Shown here piece by piece: positions 26,647 to 35,303 of a DNA stretch of 49,852 nt. The notes under the pieces are model-generated. The model saw only the letters and a program-made list of their open reading frames with translations. It did not search any database and was not told where the DNA came from. This DNA is from Bacteroidales bacterium (GTDB taxonomy: Bacteria; Bacteroidota; Bacteroidia; Bacteroidales; Paludibacteraceae), in the NCBI GenBank assembly GCA_015654525.1, contig JAATGT010000279.1:1-49852 (forward strand), written 5' to 3'. Each line of letters opens with the position of its first letter. The first letter of the stretch is position 1. A program made the position numbers and the translations under genes.

Positions 26647-27008
26647 ATGAGCAAACAGCAGATTGAAGTTACCGGGAAAGAGGAAAAAAGCTCTTTTGCA
26701 TCGCTCATCAGCCATTGAAAAACTGACCAAAAGTTGTCAGCAAGGTTTCCGACGCGGCCGAAAGTCTCTCTGAACTCAAGGACAAAGCGTCGGCCTCGGC
26801 CGAAACCTTGCCGAAACATGTAGACAGACCGCCGGCCAGGGGCGAAACCTTGTCGAAGTCCGTAGACAAACCGCCGGCCGCAGCCGAAAGCTTGCCTATG
26901 AGCTACAAGAAACTTTCGGCCGAAATTACCTCCCTCCCACTTACAAACGGATGGTTTAACGTGAAAAACCATACTGTCCATTTTATGCCTTCAGTTATTT
27001 TAATTTAG
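26647..27008 (+). pseudogene. broken gene with 14-residue repeats
   Basis: ATG 26647 opens MSKQQIEVTGKEEKSSFASL and stops at 26716-26718. The next frame briefly reads AIEKLTK, and a third frame continues KVVSKVSDAAESLSELKDK to the stop at 27006-27008. Joining the three gives one sensible alpha-helical, Ala/Lys/Ser-rich protein, so I read it as a gene with two frameshifts. The 3' part has four 14-residue repeats of the form AE(S/T)L...(V/Y)(D/K)K. A minus-strand frame (26616-26981) also exists but gives an Arg/Phe-rich translation. The family is not recognised. Confidence 0.45.
26757..26918 (+). repeat. 42-bp tandem repeats
   Basis: Three full 42-bp units start at 26757, 26799 and 26841, followed by a 36-bp partial unit at 26883. 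Each opens GCCGAAAS or GGCGAAAC and ends in a GC-rich GCCGGCC-type word. The period is exactly 14 codons, as expected for a repeat protein. The block is much richer in GC than its surroundings. Confidence 0.8.
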
Positions 27009-27078
27009 TCACTACCTTTAAATTATATACACTAACCAACTTCCGGTCTAAAAATCCGAAGCAAAAAAAAATGAAAAA

Positions 27079-27816
27079 ATGAAAATTACACGAACCAAAT
27101 TGTCACACCTCCGCAACGAGGAGCACTATCAGCTCCTGACTGAATTCAAAGGCTTAGTAATGATTTACAAGCCCGAAGTATTGGATATTCAAGCTCTTTT
27201 TGCCACTTTTCTGGTCCTTTACGGACAAGAGGGCGAAGCACTCAACAAGATCATCAAAAGCGTATTTACCCAACAGCTATCGGACGCAGATCTGCTGCGC
27301 GACAACACCCTGTATGCATTCCGAAAAAGCATCAAGGGATTTATCGACCATTTTGTGGCCGAAAAACGAAAAGCTGCTGCCAGCATTCAGGTAGTGCTCG
27401 ATCGGTACAAACAGATGGAAGTAAAACCTTATGACCAGCAAACGGCATCGGCCAACGCCCTGCTGGGTGAGCTGGATGGTAGCCTGGCTCCCGATATCAA
27501 AACACTGAATCAGGAAGACTGGGTAGTGGAAATAAAACGCACGAACGATGAGTTTGATGCCCTGATGAAAAGCCGCGACTCGCAGGAAGCTGCCAAAACG
27601 GCTCTACGGATGAAACAGGTACGTGCCGAGATAGACAAATGCGTAATCAGCATGATAGACCGTATGGATGCACTTATTCTGATTAATGGCGAGACTGTTT
27701 ATACTCCTTTTGTAAACGAATTGAACCAACGCATGACACGCTTCAACACCACCTTGGCCATTCGCAAAGGACGCAAAACAAAAGATACCAAAGAAGAAGA
27801 AACACCAACAAAATAA
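27079..27816 (+). CDS. DUF6261 family protein
   Basis: This 245-residue, mostly helical, cytoplasmic protein starts with the family-like MKITRTKLSHLRNEEHYQLL. Later blocks are LLRDNTLYAFRKSIKGFIDHF, AEKRKAAASIQVVLDRY, and NDEFDALMKSRD...VNELNQRMTRFNTTLAIRKGRK (blocks separated). The pattern fits DUF6261, a Bacteroidota family often present in several copies per genome; this assignment is from memory. No role is established. It lies 70 bp after the broken repeat gene on the same strand and is closed by a strong terminator. Confidence 0.75.
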   Translation: MKITRTKLSHLRNEEHYQLLTEFKGLVMIYKPEVLDIQALFATFLVLYGQEGEALNKIIKSVFTQQLSDADLLRDNTLYAFRKSIKGFIDHFVAEKRKAAASIQVVLDRYKQMEVKPYDQQTASANALLGELDGSLAPDIKTLNQEDWVVEIKRTNDEFDALMKSRDSQEAAKTALRMKQVRAEIDKCVISMIDRMDALILINGETVYTPFVNELNQRMTRFNTTLAIRKGRKTKDTKEEETPTK

Positions 27817-27860
27817 ACTTATATAGGGGGTAATCACTCCTTTCGGTAAACCGTTGAACA

Positions 27861-27896
27861 AAAAATGCCTGATACTTTCGTGTCAGGCATTTTTTT
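27861..27896 (+). terminator. intrinsic terminator after the DUF6261 gene
   Basis: AAAAATGCCTGA (27861-27872) pairs with TCAGGCATTTTT (27883-27894) around a 10-nt loop and continues into a T-run. This is a standard Rho-independent terminator 44 bp past the stop. Confidence 0.88.
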
Positions 27897-27945
27897 GTTA
27901 TTAGACAAATCAGGTGTTCACACTCTATTTATAATGAGTATTTTT

Positions 27946-28090
27946 TCCCCCGTAGGGAATACATATCAATAGAAAATGGAAACAGATACAACCAATTCCC
28001 CGTAGGGGATAAACCTGGGAAATGTGAATGTCCTACGGACAATAAATATACACATCTGCTTGTTCTATGGATATATAAGTCCTACGGACT
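27946..28090. repeat. cluster of short CCCCGTAGGGG / GTCCTACGGAC palindromes
   Basis: TCCCCGTAGGGGA (27997-28009), a partial copy near 27947-27957, GTCCTACGGAC (28030-28040) and AGTCCTACGGACT (28078-28090) lie in 145 bp. All share the core CCGTAGG or its complement. They occupy the intergenic space downstream of ackA. Such words are frequent in Bacteroidota intergenic DNA; function unknown. Confidence 0.7.
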
Positions 28091-28130
28091 AATTTCCAAC
28101 TCCCGATTTGGATTATTTATAAAAAGACGT

Positions 28131-29336
28131 TTACGCCAGTTTGCTACAAATTTCAAGCGTATCGGAAGCAATCATAAACTCTTCGTCGGTAGGAATTACC
28201 ACTACCTTCACCGTAGAGTCCGGTGTACTGATTACCGCTTCGATGCCCTGCGTTCTGTTGTTGACTTCCTTATCTATTTTGATGCCCATAAATTCAAAGG
28301 CCTCACAAACAAACTCACGCGTAATGCGGTGGTTCTCTCCTATCCCACCGGTAAACACAATAACGTCTACACCACCCAAAGCAGCCATGTAAGAACCTAT
28401 GTATTTTTTCAACCGGTATTCAAACATCTGCCAGGCCAGTTCAGCCCGTTCGTTACCTTCCACTCTGCCCGTTTCTATATCGCGCATATCCGACGATATA
28501 CCCGAAATACCCAACATACCACTGTGTTTGTTGAACAAAGTTGAAACAGCCGATGCACCAAGCATTTCTTTTTCCATCAGGAAGGTAACCACACCCAAAT
28601 CCACGTCGCCCGAACGGGTACCCATCATCAATCCTTCAATAGGCGTAAATCCCATAGAAGTATCAACCGATTCGCCGTTTTTCACAGCTGTTACTGAAGC
28701 TCCGTTACCAATATGAGCCGTAATTATTTTGGTGTTGAGATAATCGAGTCCCAGGTAATCACACACACGTTTCGACACATAGCGGTGGCTCGTTCCGTGG
28801 AAACCATAGCGACGGATGCCGTATTTGGTATATAATGAATACGGAATGCCATACATATAAGCATAATCGGGCATAGTCTGGTGAAAGGCCGTATCGAAAA
28901 CCGCTACCTGAGGAACCGAGGGTAACAATTCGTTGATGGCGCGTATACCAGCCAGATTTGGTGGATTGTGCAACGGGGCTATGTCTATACATTCTACAAT
29001 TTTGTGTATCACCTCGTCAGTAATAAGCACACTGCTGTTGAATTTTTCTCCTCCGTGAACCACCCGGTGACCCACCGCGTCAATTTCTTCCAGAGACTTG
29101 ATACAACCATGTTTCTCGCTAGTCAGTACACCCAAAATATATTCTACAGCAATCTGATGCTCCAGAATTTCACCTTTCAATATCACTTTTTTTCCGTCGC
29201 GACGAACATGTTTCAGAAAAGAACCTTTCATACCCAGTTTCTCTACGGCACCGGTTCCCAATTCTTCTTTGCTCTCCATGTCGAGCAACTTATATTTCAC
29301 TGATGAACTTCCACAGTTCAATACTAATATCTTCAT
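28131..29336 (-). CDS. ackA: acetate kinase
   Basis: This 401-residue enzyme converts acetyl phosphate and ADP to acetate and ATP. Motifs: LVLNCGSSSVKYKLL at 4-18, GHRVVHGGEKF at about 88-98, FDTAFHQTMP at about 146-155, HIGNGASVTA, GTRSGDVD, and FTGGIGENH near the C-terminus. Full-length, all catalytic blocks present. It is last in the minus-strand operon pta - hydroxyacyl-CoA dehydrogenase - ackA and starts 15 bp after the dehydrogenase stop. Confidence 0.97.
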   Translation of the reverse strand: MKILVLNCGSSSVKYKLLDMESKEELGTGAVEKLGMKGSFLKHVRRDGKKVILKGEILEHQIAVEYILGVLTSEKHGCIKSLEEIDAVGHRVVHGGEKFNSSVLITDEVIHKIVECIDIAPLHNPPNLAGIRAINELLPSVPQVAVFDTAFHQTMPDYAYMYGIPYSLYTKYGIRRYGFHGTSHRYVSKRVCDYLGLDYLNTKIITAHIGNGASVTAVKNGESVDTSMGFTPIEGLMMGTRSGDVDLGVVTFLMEKEMLGASAVSTLFNKHSGMLGISGISSDMRDIETGRVEGNERAELAWQMFEYRLKKYIGSYMAALGGVDVIVFTGGIGENHRITREFVCEAFEFMGIKIDKEVNNRTQGIEAVISTPDSTVKVVVIPTDEEFMIASDTLEICSKLA

Positions 29337-29351
29337 GTTTTCCGTTCCTCC

Positions 29352-30308
29352 TTATTTGATTATATTTCCAGCTTCGTCATACGTATAAAAACCTTTGCCA
29401 CGGCTTACACCAAAATGTTTAGCACGATATAAACGCAGCAGCACAGGCGATGGTTTGTATTTCAGACTGCCATACTCATCCCACAGGTTTTCGAGCAGTT
29501 TTACAATTTTCTCAATACCCATTTGATCGGCCGTGCGAAAAACTCCCTGACGGTGACCAAAACCCGCTGTAAGTACCAAATCAATATCTTCAACAGTCGA
29601 AATGCCTTCCATTAAAATACCGCAGGCCTCATTCAGCAGAATAAGAAACAAACGGATACTAATCAATCCTGCCGATTCCGTTACCGGAACATATTGGTGA
29701 TTGATTAATTTGGCAAACTGACAAACTTTATCGAAAGTTTCCTTAGAAGTATTTAAACCCGGAACAATTTCAATAATTTGCGAACCCGTTATATTTGACA
29801 GGAAATGCAGTCCGATGCAACGCTCGGTATGTTCCAGCTCGGCAGCCAGATCAGTAACAATAACAGTGGAAACATTGGAAGCAATGATAGCATTTGTTGA
29901 AAGTACTTTTTCCAACTGCAGGAATACTTCCTTGCGGTGATTCACGCGACGTTCGCCCGTCTCCTCATCATAACGAATAGCTTCGATAACAAAATCGCAA
30001 CCACTAAAATCTTCGTAGTTGGTAGTACCTGAAACTCGCGATAAAATTGCCTTTTTCTCGTTGATCGTCAGACCCCAGTTTTCAATTTTCTTGTCCAACT
30101 TTTCCTCTATACGAGTAAAAGCGTTAGCAATTCTATCTTCAGACGGTTCAAGAAAAACTACTTCCATGCCGTTCATTGCCGCAGTAGTAGCAATTACACT
30201 GCCTTCTTTCCCGCAACCAACCACGCCAATACGCGAAAACAAGGTCCGTTTCCGGTTTCGCTTGCTCAGGCCGTAGCGCTCTATTGCTTCAATCATTTCT
30301 TCTGCCAT
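29352..30308 (-). CDS. 3-hydroxyacyl-CoA dehydrogenase-like protein, catalytic Asn replaced
   Basis: This 318-residue relative of Hbd/PaaH has the NAD motif GVVGCGKEGSVIA at about 28-40. Of the family catalytic residues, Ser147 (SNVST), His168 (LHFLSN) and Glu180 (QIIEI) are present. The Asn in the usual PGFVVNRIL helix is aligned with Ile218 (AGLISIRLF). The usual HFFNP is HFLSN. The C-terminal domain is normal (NEACGILMEGISTVEDIDL...GFGHRQGVF, ending GKGFYTYDE). An N-terminal 25-residue extension precedes the Rossmann fold. It sits between pta and ackA, so a fermentative role is likely, but activity on 3-hydroxyacyl-CoA may be altered. Confidence 0.85.
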   Translation of the reverse strand: MAEEMIEAIERYGLSKRNRKRTLFSRIGVVGCGKEGSVIATTAAMNGMEVVFLEPSEDRIANAFTRIEEKLDKKIENWGLTINEKKAILSRVSGTTNYEDFSGCDFVIEAIRYDEETGERRVNHRKEVFLQLEKVLSTNAIIASNVSTVIVTDLAAELEHTERCIGLHFLSNITGSQIIEIVPGLNTSKETFDKVCQFAKLINHQYVPVTESAGLISIRLFLILLNEACGILMEGISTVEDIDLVLTAGFGHRQGVFRTADQMGIEKIVKLLENLWDEYGSLKYKPSPVLLRLYRAKHFGVSRGKGFYTYDEAGNIIK

Positions 30309-30404
30309 ATAAAACCCTCCAAACCTCCCAGAAGAGAGGTTATTTAGTTAGTATTTTTTGTTTAAATATATCTATTCCGTCTGATCACCTTTAGAATCCG
30401 GCGA

Positions 30405-31403
30405 TTATTTCATTGCCTGATTAGCCGTAATGGTAATCATTCTCACAATATCATCCACAGCACAACCACGCGAAAGATCATTGATTGGCGCAGCCATTCC
30501 TTGTAGAATTGGTCCCACAGCTTGTGCGCCGGAGAAGCGTTCCACCATTTTATAACCGATATTTCCGGCTTGCAGATCAGGGAAAACCAATACGTTTGCA
30601 TGTCCGGCAATTTTACTTCCCGGAGCTTTGCTTTGTCCTACCGATGGAACCAGAGCTGCATCAGCCTGAAGTTCTCCGTCTATCATCAATTCGGGAGCCA
30701 TTTCTTTGGCAAGGCGGGTAGCTTCCACTACTTTGTCTACAAATTCATGTTTAGCACTTCCTTTCGACGAAAAGCTCAACATGGCTACACGTGGTTCAAA
30801 TCCGGCAATTACACGGGCGGTTTCAGCCGTGCAAATAGCTATTTGGGCTAACTCAGGTGCGGTTGGATTTGGATTTACAGCACAGTCAGCAAAAACCAAC
30901 AGTCCGTTCTCACCATATTGGTGTGTTGGAGTAAACATCAACAAAGCACCAGAAACAACGCTGATACCCGGTAAAGTTTTTACAATCTGGAAAGCCGGAC
31001 GTAGTACGTTACCGGTTGTATTTTGAGCTCCGGCCAATTCTCCGTCGGCATCACCGTTTTTAATCAGCAGACAACCCAGGTACAACGGATTTTTTGCCAG
31101 TTTTGTTGCCTCTTCAAGTGTCATTCCCTTACTTTTGCGAAGTTCAAACAGCAAGTTTGCGTAAACGGGCATCTTTGCATCTGTTTCCGGATCCACAATG
31201 GATGCTTCAGCAATATGAGTAAGCTTGTTTTCGGCAGCAATTTTTTTGATCTCAGCTTCATTACCAATCAGTATCAGCTTAGCTGCTTTTTCTTTCAAAA
31301 TAATATCCGCCGCTTTTAATGTACGAATTTCAGTACCTTCGGGCAAAACAATACGTTGTACGTTTGCCTTGGCACGTGCCATAATCTTTTCTAATAAATC
31401 CAT
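30405..31403 (-). CDS. pta: phosphate acetyltransferase
   Basis: This 332-residue enzyme interconverts acetyl-CoA and acetyl phosphate. The start is taken at ATG 31403 ([20 protein letters not shown]), the usual start of the short Pta form; an upstream in-frame codon at 31571 would lie upstream of the promoter. Motifs: [13 protein letters not shown] at the N-terminus, [44 protein letters not shown] and [16 protein letters not shown]. No regulatory N-terminal domain, as usual for this class. First gene of pta-dehydrogenase-ackA. Confidence 0.96.
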   Translation of the reverse strand: MDLLEKIMARAKANVQRIVLPEGTEIRTLKAADIILKEKAAKLILIGNEAEIKKIAAENKLTHIAEASIVDPETDAKMPVYANLLFELRKSKGMTLEEATKLAKNPLYLGCLLIKNGDADGELAGAQNTTGNVLRPAFQIVKTLPGISVVSGALLMFTPTHQYGENGLLVFADCAVNPNPTAPELAQIAICTAETARVIAGFEPRVAMLSFSSKGSAKHEFVDKVVEATRLAKEMAPELMIDGELQADAALVPSVGQSKAPGSKIAGHANVLVFPDLQAGNIGYKMVERFSGAQAVGPILQGMAAPINDLSRGCAVDDIVRMITITANQAMK

Positions 31404-31468
31404 TTTGTTGAAATATAATGTGTTGTAGTATTCGGCTAGAGGAGAAAGTCTTCGGGCTGAAAACAATA

Positions 31469-31498
31469 CAAAGATACAGCAAAATTCTAAAGTTGCAA
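31469..31498 (-). promoter_or_regulatory. pta operon promoter
   Basis: On the minus strand TTG (31498-31496), 19 bp, then TATCTTTG (31476-31469) gives an exact Bacteroidota promoter. The leader before the pta ATG at 31403 is about 60 nt, which also supports that start. Confidence 0.72.
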
Positions 31499-31597
31499 TG
31501 TAGAGATGGCAGTTTCTGTCAGATATTTGGGTCAAAATCAATTTGTATGATAAATATATCAATTTATCCATGCAAAATAAAATCAGGTACTATTTAT

Positions 31598-33664
31598 CTA
31601 AAACTCATATTTAAGCATAAACCTTAAGTCTGTTTTTCGGTTTCCTGAAATGGCTTCATTGCCACTACTGAGTGATTCTCGATTGTCGGCATACACCGTT
31701 TGCGCTATTTTAAACCACAATGAAAGATGTTTATTCAAATCATATTTTACATTCAGATAGTATCGACTCCCCAAACCAAAATACATAGGAATGGAAAAAG
31801 CGTATAACACATCCCTCTCGTAAGAACAAAAGCGATTTTCGTAGCTTACAGCATCAAAAAACTGATAACGGAAATCAACCTTTAGCGGAATTTTTTGAAA
31901 ATCATAACTCACATCCTGCAAAGCAGTAATGCCATATGTCCAGTCGGCATCACCTTGTCTCGATAAATTACCTTCCAACACATTTTTAAAGCTAAAATTT
32001 TCATACGAATAAGTCAACTGATAACGCAAGGATGTCTTTTGAGCCGGGACCACCACAGGCATCACCACTCCGGTAGTAGAAAGATTGGTTTGTTTGTTTT
32101 CATACTTAAAGCGCCAATACATCGCAATATTATTCCGGGGAGCAAAATCAGCATGAAACAAATAATCTTTACCCACTGAGGGTATATCAATGCCATACTT
32201 TGGCCAGGGGAAGCGATAACCGTCGGCATACACTGCAAATTTCCATTTTGCAAATGGGCGGATTTCAGCACCCAGATACAAACCACTTTCGTTATTTATT
32301 CTCGAAGTTTCTGAAAAAGAAGACGCATAAAATGTATCGTATTCCGGTGCATAGTAACGCTGCAAAACCACCAACCCGATGGTTGATGCCGGACTAAAAG
32401 AGCAACCGTTCAATGTTGCCATAGAACCATTATCGGTCATAGCTGTTTCTCCAAATAAGTTCAGTTTTTTCCAACGGTAACGATAAGAAATTCCACCGCT
32501 AGTTTGTTTATTCCCTGAAAAGTAAAAATAATTATATACCGATTTATTCGGAATCAATTGCCTGTTCAGTTGAGTATGAACAGCAGTTACTCCAACCTGC
32601 AAATTCATATTGGTATAAGTCACATTTCCACCCACAATTTGCTGATTCACGGTATGTTTTTTACTCAACTCATCTGATGTACGATGATAACCGGTGGTTA
32701 TAATAGTTGAAAATGCCCCATTCACCGTATCTCCATCAATCTTTTTATTAGAATAAAAAGCTGAAAGATCAAACTTTCCGAACCTGGCCGTTGCTCCACC
32801 ACCACGGAAAAAATTGCTTTCGTCGGTTGAACTACATTTCTTTAATCCCGAGCTTCGGGGTATAACATTTAATACATAAGATGATTTTCCCATAACAAAT
32901 TCAGAATAAAGAACCAACCCTTGTCCAAAGCTAGCCCGATAATCGCCCAAAACAATAGTTCTAAACTTTCCGAAATTATTTAATTGTACATGAAAGGAAT
33001 AAAAGTCATAGCCCTTACGTGTTGATCCCCAAAACTGTTCTCCGGCATCTTTTTCGGCAGTAATACCAAACAAAATCCGATCCTTAAAATGAAAATTATA
33101 TCTGAGTGAATTATAGAAATCACTTCCCAAATATTTTTTTGAATTACCTTCGGCTGAATTCTTTTCTTCTTCCGGCAAAAGTCGATAGCCTTCTTTCGTT
33201 TCCAAACCTTTATCTAGTCGAAATAATAATTTATTCTTTCCATACTTCAACAAATCAGGCCAATACAGTTTCTTATTTACATCAGCCGCCTCACCAACTT
33301 TCACGAAAGGCAACATCCGCCGGATATCGGTCATATCAAGACCCTCAATCAACTGAAGTTCGTAAATAGTATTCATCGAACCAAATTGATATACATAAGC
33401 CTGAATGTTTTCAATTTGAATATCGGATAGAAATGGCAATTTCTCTAATTGCTCACGGGTTGCTTTATTGAGATTAATCGGATTTTCAGCACAAAACATC
33501 AAATCTTCGAAAAAGCTATTGTAATCTATAGTTTCGGTACTTTCTGCAGTATATTGTTCGAAAATATCCGCTATAAGTTGTTCGGTGGTAGAAACAGCAT
33601 CCTGTGCTCTTAATGGATAAGAGCAAACAAAGAAGAACAGCGAATGAACAAACAGGCGTTTCAC
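31598..33664 (-). CDS. outer-membrane barrel with N-terminal ComEA-like helix-hairpin-helix
   Basis: This 688-residue protein has a signal peptide (MKRLFVHSLFFFVCSYPLRA, cut near residue 20). Residues 63-122 form a duplicated helix-hairpin-helix: INLNKATREQLEKLPFLSD and IYELQLIEGLDMTDIRRMLP, closely resembling the DNA-binding ComEA pattern INLNTA...L..LPGIG. The remaining 550 residues are alternating aromatic/polar beta-strands and end in RFMLKYEF, the terminal-Phe signal of outer-membrane barrels. A barrel with a periplasmic HhH could handle DNA at the outer membrane, but this is inference. It follows the smaller barrel gene by 26 bp (likely operon). Confidence 0.85.
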   Translation of the reverse strand: MKRLFVHSLFFFVCSYPLRAQDAVSTTEQLIADIFEQYTAESTETIDYNSFFEDLMFCAENPINLNKATREQLEKLPFLSDIQIENIQAYVYQFGSMNTIYELQLIEGLDMTDIRRMLPFVKVGEAADVNKKLYWPDLLKYGKNKLLFRLDKGLETKEGYRLLPEEEKNSAEGNSKKYLGSDFYNSLRYNFHFKDRILFGITAEKDAGEQFWGSTRKGYDFYSFHVQLNNFGKFRTIVLGDYRASFGQGLVLYSEFVMGKSSYVLNVIPRSSGLKKCSSTDESNFFRGGGATARFGKFDLSAFYSNKKIDGDTVNGAFSTIITTGYHRTSDELSKKHTVNQQIVGGNVTYTNMNLQVGVTAVHTQLNRQLIPNKSVYNYFYFSGNKQTSGGISYRYRWKKLNLFGETAMTDNGSMATLNGCSFSPASTIGLVVLQRYYAPEYDTFYASSFSETSRINNESGLYLGAEIRPFAKWKFAVYADGYRFPWPKYGIDIPSVGKDYLFHADFAPRNNIAMYWRFKYENKQTNLSTTGVVMPVVVPAQKTSLRYQLTYSYENFSFKNVLEGNLSRQGDADWTYGITALQDVSYDFQKIPLKVDFRYQFFDAVSYENRFCSYERDVLYAFSIPMYFGLGSRYYLNVKYDLNKHLSLWFKIAQTVYADNRESLSSGNEAISGNRKTDLRFMLKYEF

Positions 33665-33690
33665 GAAAGTTCCATTTGAAGTGTAATACC

Positions 33691-34506
33691 TTATTTTCTA
33701 AACCGATATTTAATCGCAGCGATGGTGTTTAATCCCAATAATGGATGTGATTCGCAATTCAAATCTACCAAGAAAGCTCCTGTTTTAAATCCAGCTCCGA
33801 GGCACGGAACAAAATAATCGGAACCATAAGCACCCAATTTTATTTTAAAACTTTGCAGCATCTGATAGTCAAATCCGGTAGCAAAACGATAATCGCTGCT
33901 TAACTCTTTATCAATCTGAGTTCGCCATGTCAATTCCGGTAAAAAGAAATATTCCGTTCCCAAACTGAAAATAGAAGGAATACGTTTTGTTACATATTCC
34001 GTTTTAATATTGGCTTGAATTGGATTAAAAGAATGGAAACCCAAACTGAAATTGGAAGTGAGCTTCACCGACAAGCCAAACTGAGGCAAAAAAGCACCGT
34101 GATAAGAATTGGACGCCGTGAAATAAGCTGTATAATAATTAAATTGCATGCCCATTGAAAATTTATCGGAGAAATTCCGCGAGAATCCTGCACCAACAAG
34201 CATCTCATGATAAAGTGAGTAACCAAAATACGAGAAAGACAAACCTGTATTGATTAAGCTGGAAGGCAAAGCGAATTGAGCAGTTTTGGTTGAAAGCTGC
34301 GAGATTAGATATCTGTTTTCAAATCCAATACCCCCTTCACATTGTTCTGCATAACCCAACATAGCCGGATTATTAAATGCCGTCCAGTTTCGCGAATCGG
34401 CAACCGAAGTTTGCGCAATAGCGTTTGAAGAAGGAATTATATTCGAAATTTGAGAATAGGATTGCTGGTTAAAAGCAACCGTAAGTAAAAAAATGACCTT
34501 TTTCAT
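33691..34506 (-). CDS. outer-membrane beta-barrel protein
   Basis: This 271-residue protein starts at ATG 34506 (MKKVIFLLTVAFNQQSYSQ), a signal peptide with a Bacteroidota-type cleavage before ISN. A longer frame from 34596 begins with a TTG and gives no signal peptide. The mature part shows FNNPAMLGYAEQCEGGIGFE and many amphipathic strands, ending IAAIKYRFRK. This resembles PorV/UPF0164- or FadL-like barrels, but I cannot assign a transport role. It is the first gene of a pair with the HhH-barrel protein. Confidence 0.75.
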   Translation of the reverse strand: MKKVIFLLTVAFNQQSYSQISNIIPSSNAIAQTSVADSRNWTAFNNPAMLGYAEQCEGGIGFENRYLISQLSTKTAQFALPSSLINTGLSFSYFGYSLYHEMLVGAGFSRNFSDKFSMGMQFNYYTAYFTASNSYHGAFLPQFGLSVKLTSNFSLGFHSFNPIQANIKTEYVTKRIPSIFSLGTEYFFLPELTWRTQIDKELSSDYRFATGFDYQMLQSFKIKLGAYGSDYFVPCLGAGFKTGAFLVDLNCESHPLLGLNTIAAIKYRFRK

Positions 34507-34700
34507 CGCATTCAAAGGTTTTAATAATAAAAAATCCGTAAATACTAGAGTATCAAATTCAGTTTTCAAAAATATCAAAAAGTTATGAATCAACAATAAA
34601 TATCTAAAAAAATATTTATCAAAAGCATAAATTCCGTCTATATTCGATATTCTATGATTAAATATTTAATTTTGCCATTATAAAATCAATCAAAAATAAA

Positions 34701-35303
34701 ATGAAAAATTTACTTTTCGGATTGTTATCCAGACTCCGCGGAAATGACCAACAGATATTTGCTGCAAAAAAACAGGTGCGCCAACAAATTCGGAGACTAA
34801 AGCAAACAATATCTGAGGATGAAAAAAATCAGGAAGCTGATGCCGTATTCTGCAAAATAGAAACATTTCCGGAATTTAAAGCTGCCAAAAACATTCTGCT
34901 CTATTGGTCAACTCCCGACGAACTACCAACTCACGCGACAATAAGAAAATGGAGTGTGGAAAAACAGCTAATACTTCCGACAGTTGAAGGTGATGGTTTA
35001 ATTCTAAAACACTACCTCCCGAACGGAGCGATGAAACAAGGTGAATTAGGCATTTGGGAGCCAGATACAGCTGAAATATGTGCCGGAAATGTAGATCTGG
35101 TAATTGTGCCGGGAGTGGCATTTGATCACAAAAAGAACCGTTTGGGACGCGGTAAAGGATATTACGATCGATTCTTTAGAAAAAACGAAAATGTTCTGAA
35201 AATTGGAGTTGGATTCGATTTCCAGCTACTTACAAAAATCACTTCAACAAAGATGGATGTCAAAATGGATAAAATTGTAACCGCATCGAAAACAATTAAA
35301 TAA
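34701..35303 (+). CDS. 5-formyltetrahydrofolate cyclo-ligase
   Basis: This 200-residue enzyme converts 5-formyl-THF to 5,10-methenyl-THF with ATP. Family blocks: KKQVRQQIRRLKQTIS at the N-terminus, FKAAKNILLYWSTPDELPT, the ATP motif VPGVAFDHKKNRLGRGKGYYDRFF (key part NRLGRGKGYYDRF at about 145-157), and the end TKMDVKMDKIVT. The first 20 residues (MKNLLFGLLSRLRGNDQQ) are an unusual extension. The 3' end overlaps the convergent 244-residue gene by 8 bp. Confidence 0.92.
   Translation: MKNLLFGLLSRLRGNDQQIFAAKKQVRQQIRRLKQTISEDEKNQEADAVFCKIETFPEFKAAKNILLYWSTPDELPTHATIRKWSVEKQLILPTVEGDGLILKHYLPNGAMKQGELGIWEPDTAEICAGNVDLVIVPGVAFDHKKNRLGRGKGYYDRFFRKNENVLKIGVGFDFQLLTKITSTKMDVKMDKIVTASKTIK

Noticed and set aside
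26616-26981. 121-residue minus-strand frame across the 42-bp repeats
   Set aside because: Arg/Phe-rich, Gly-rich translation is less protein-like than the plus-strand reading, whose pieces join into one helical repeat protein.
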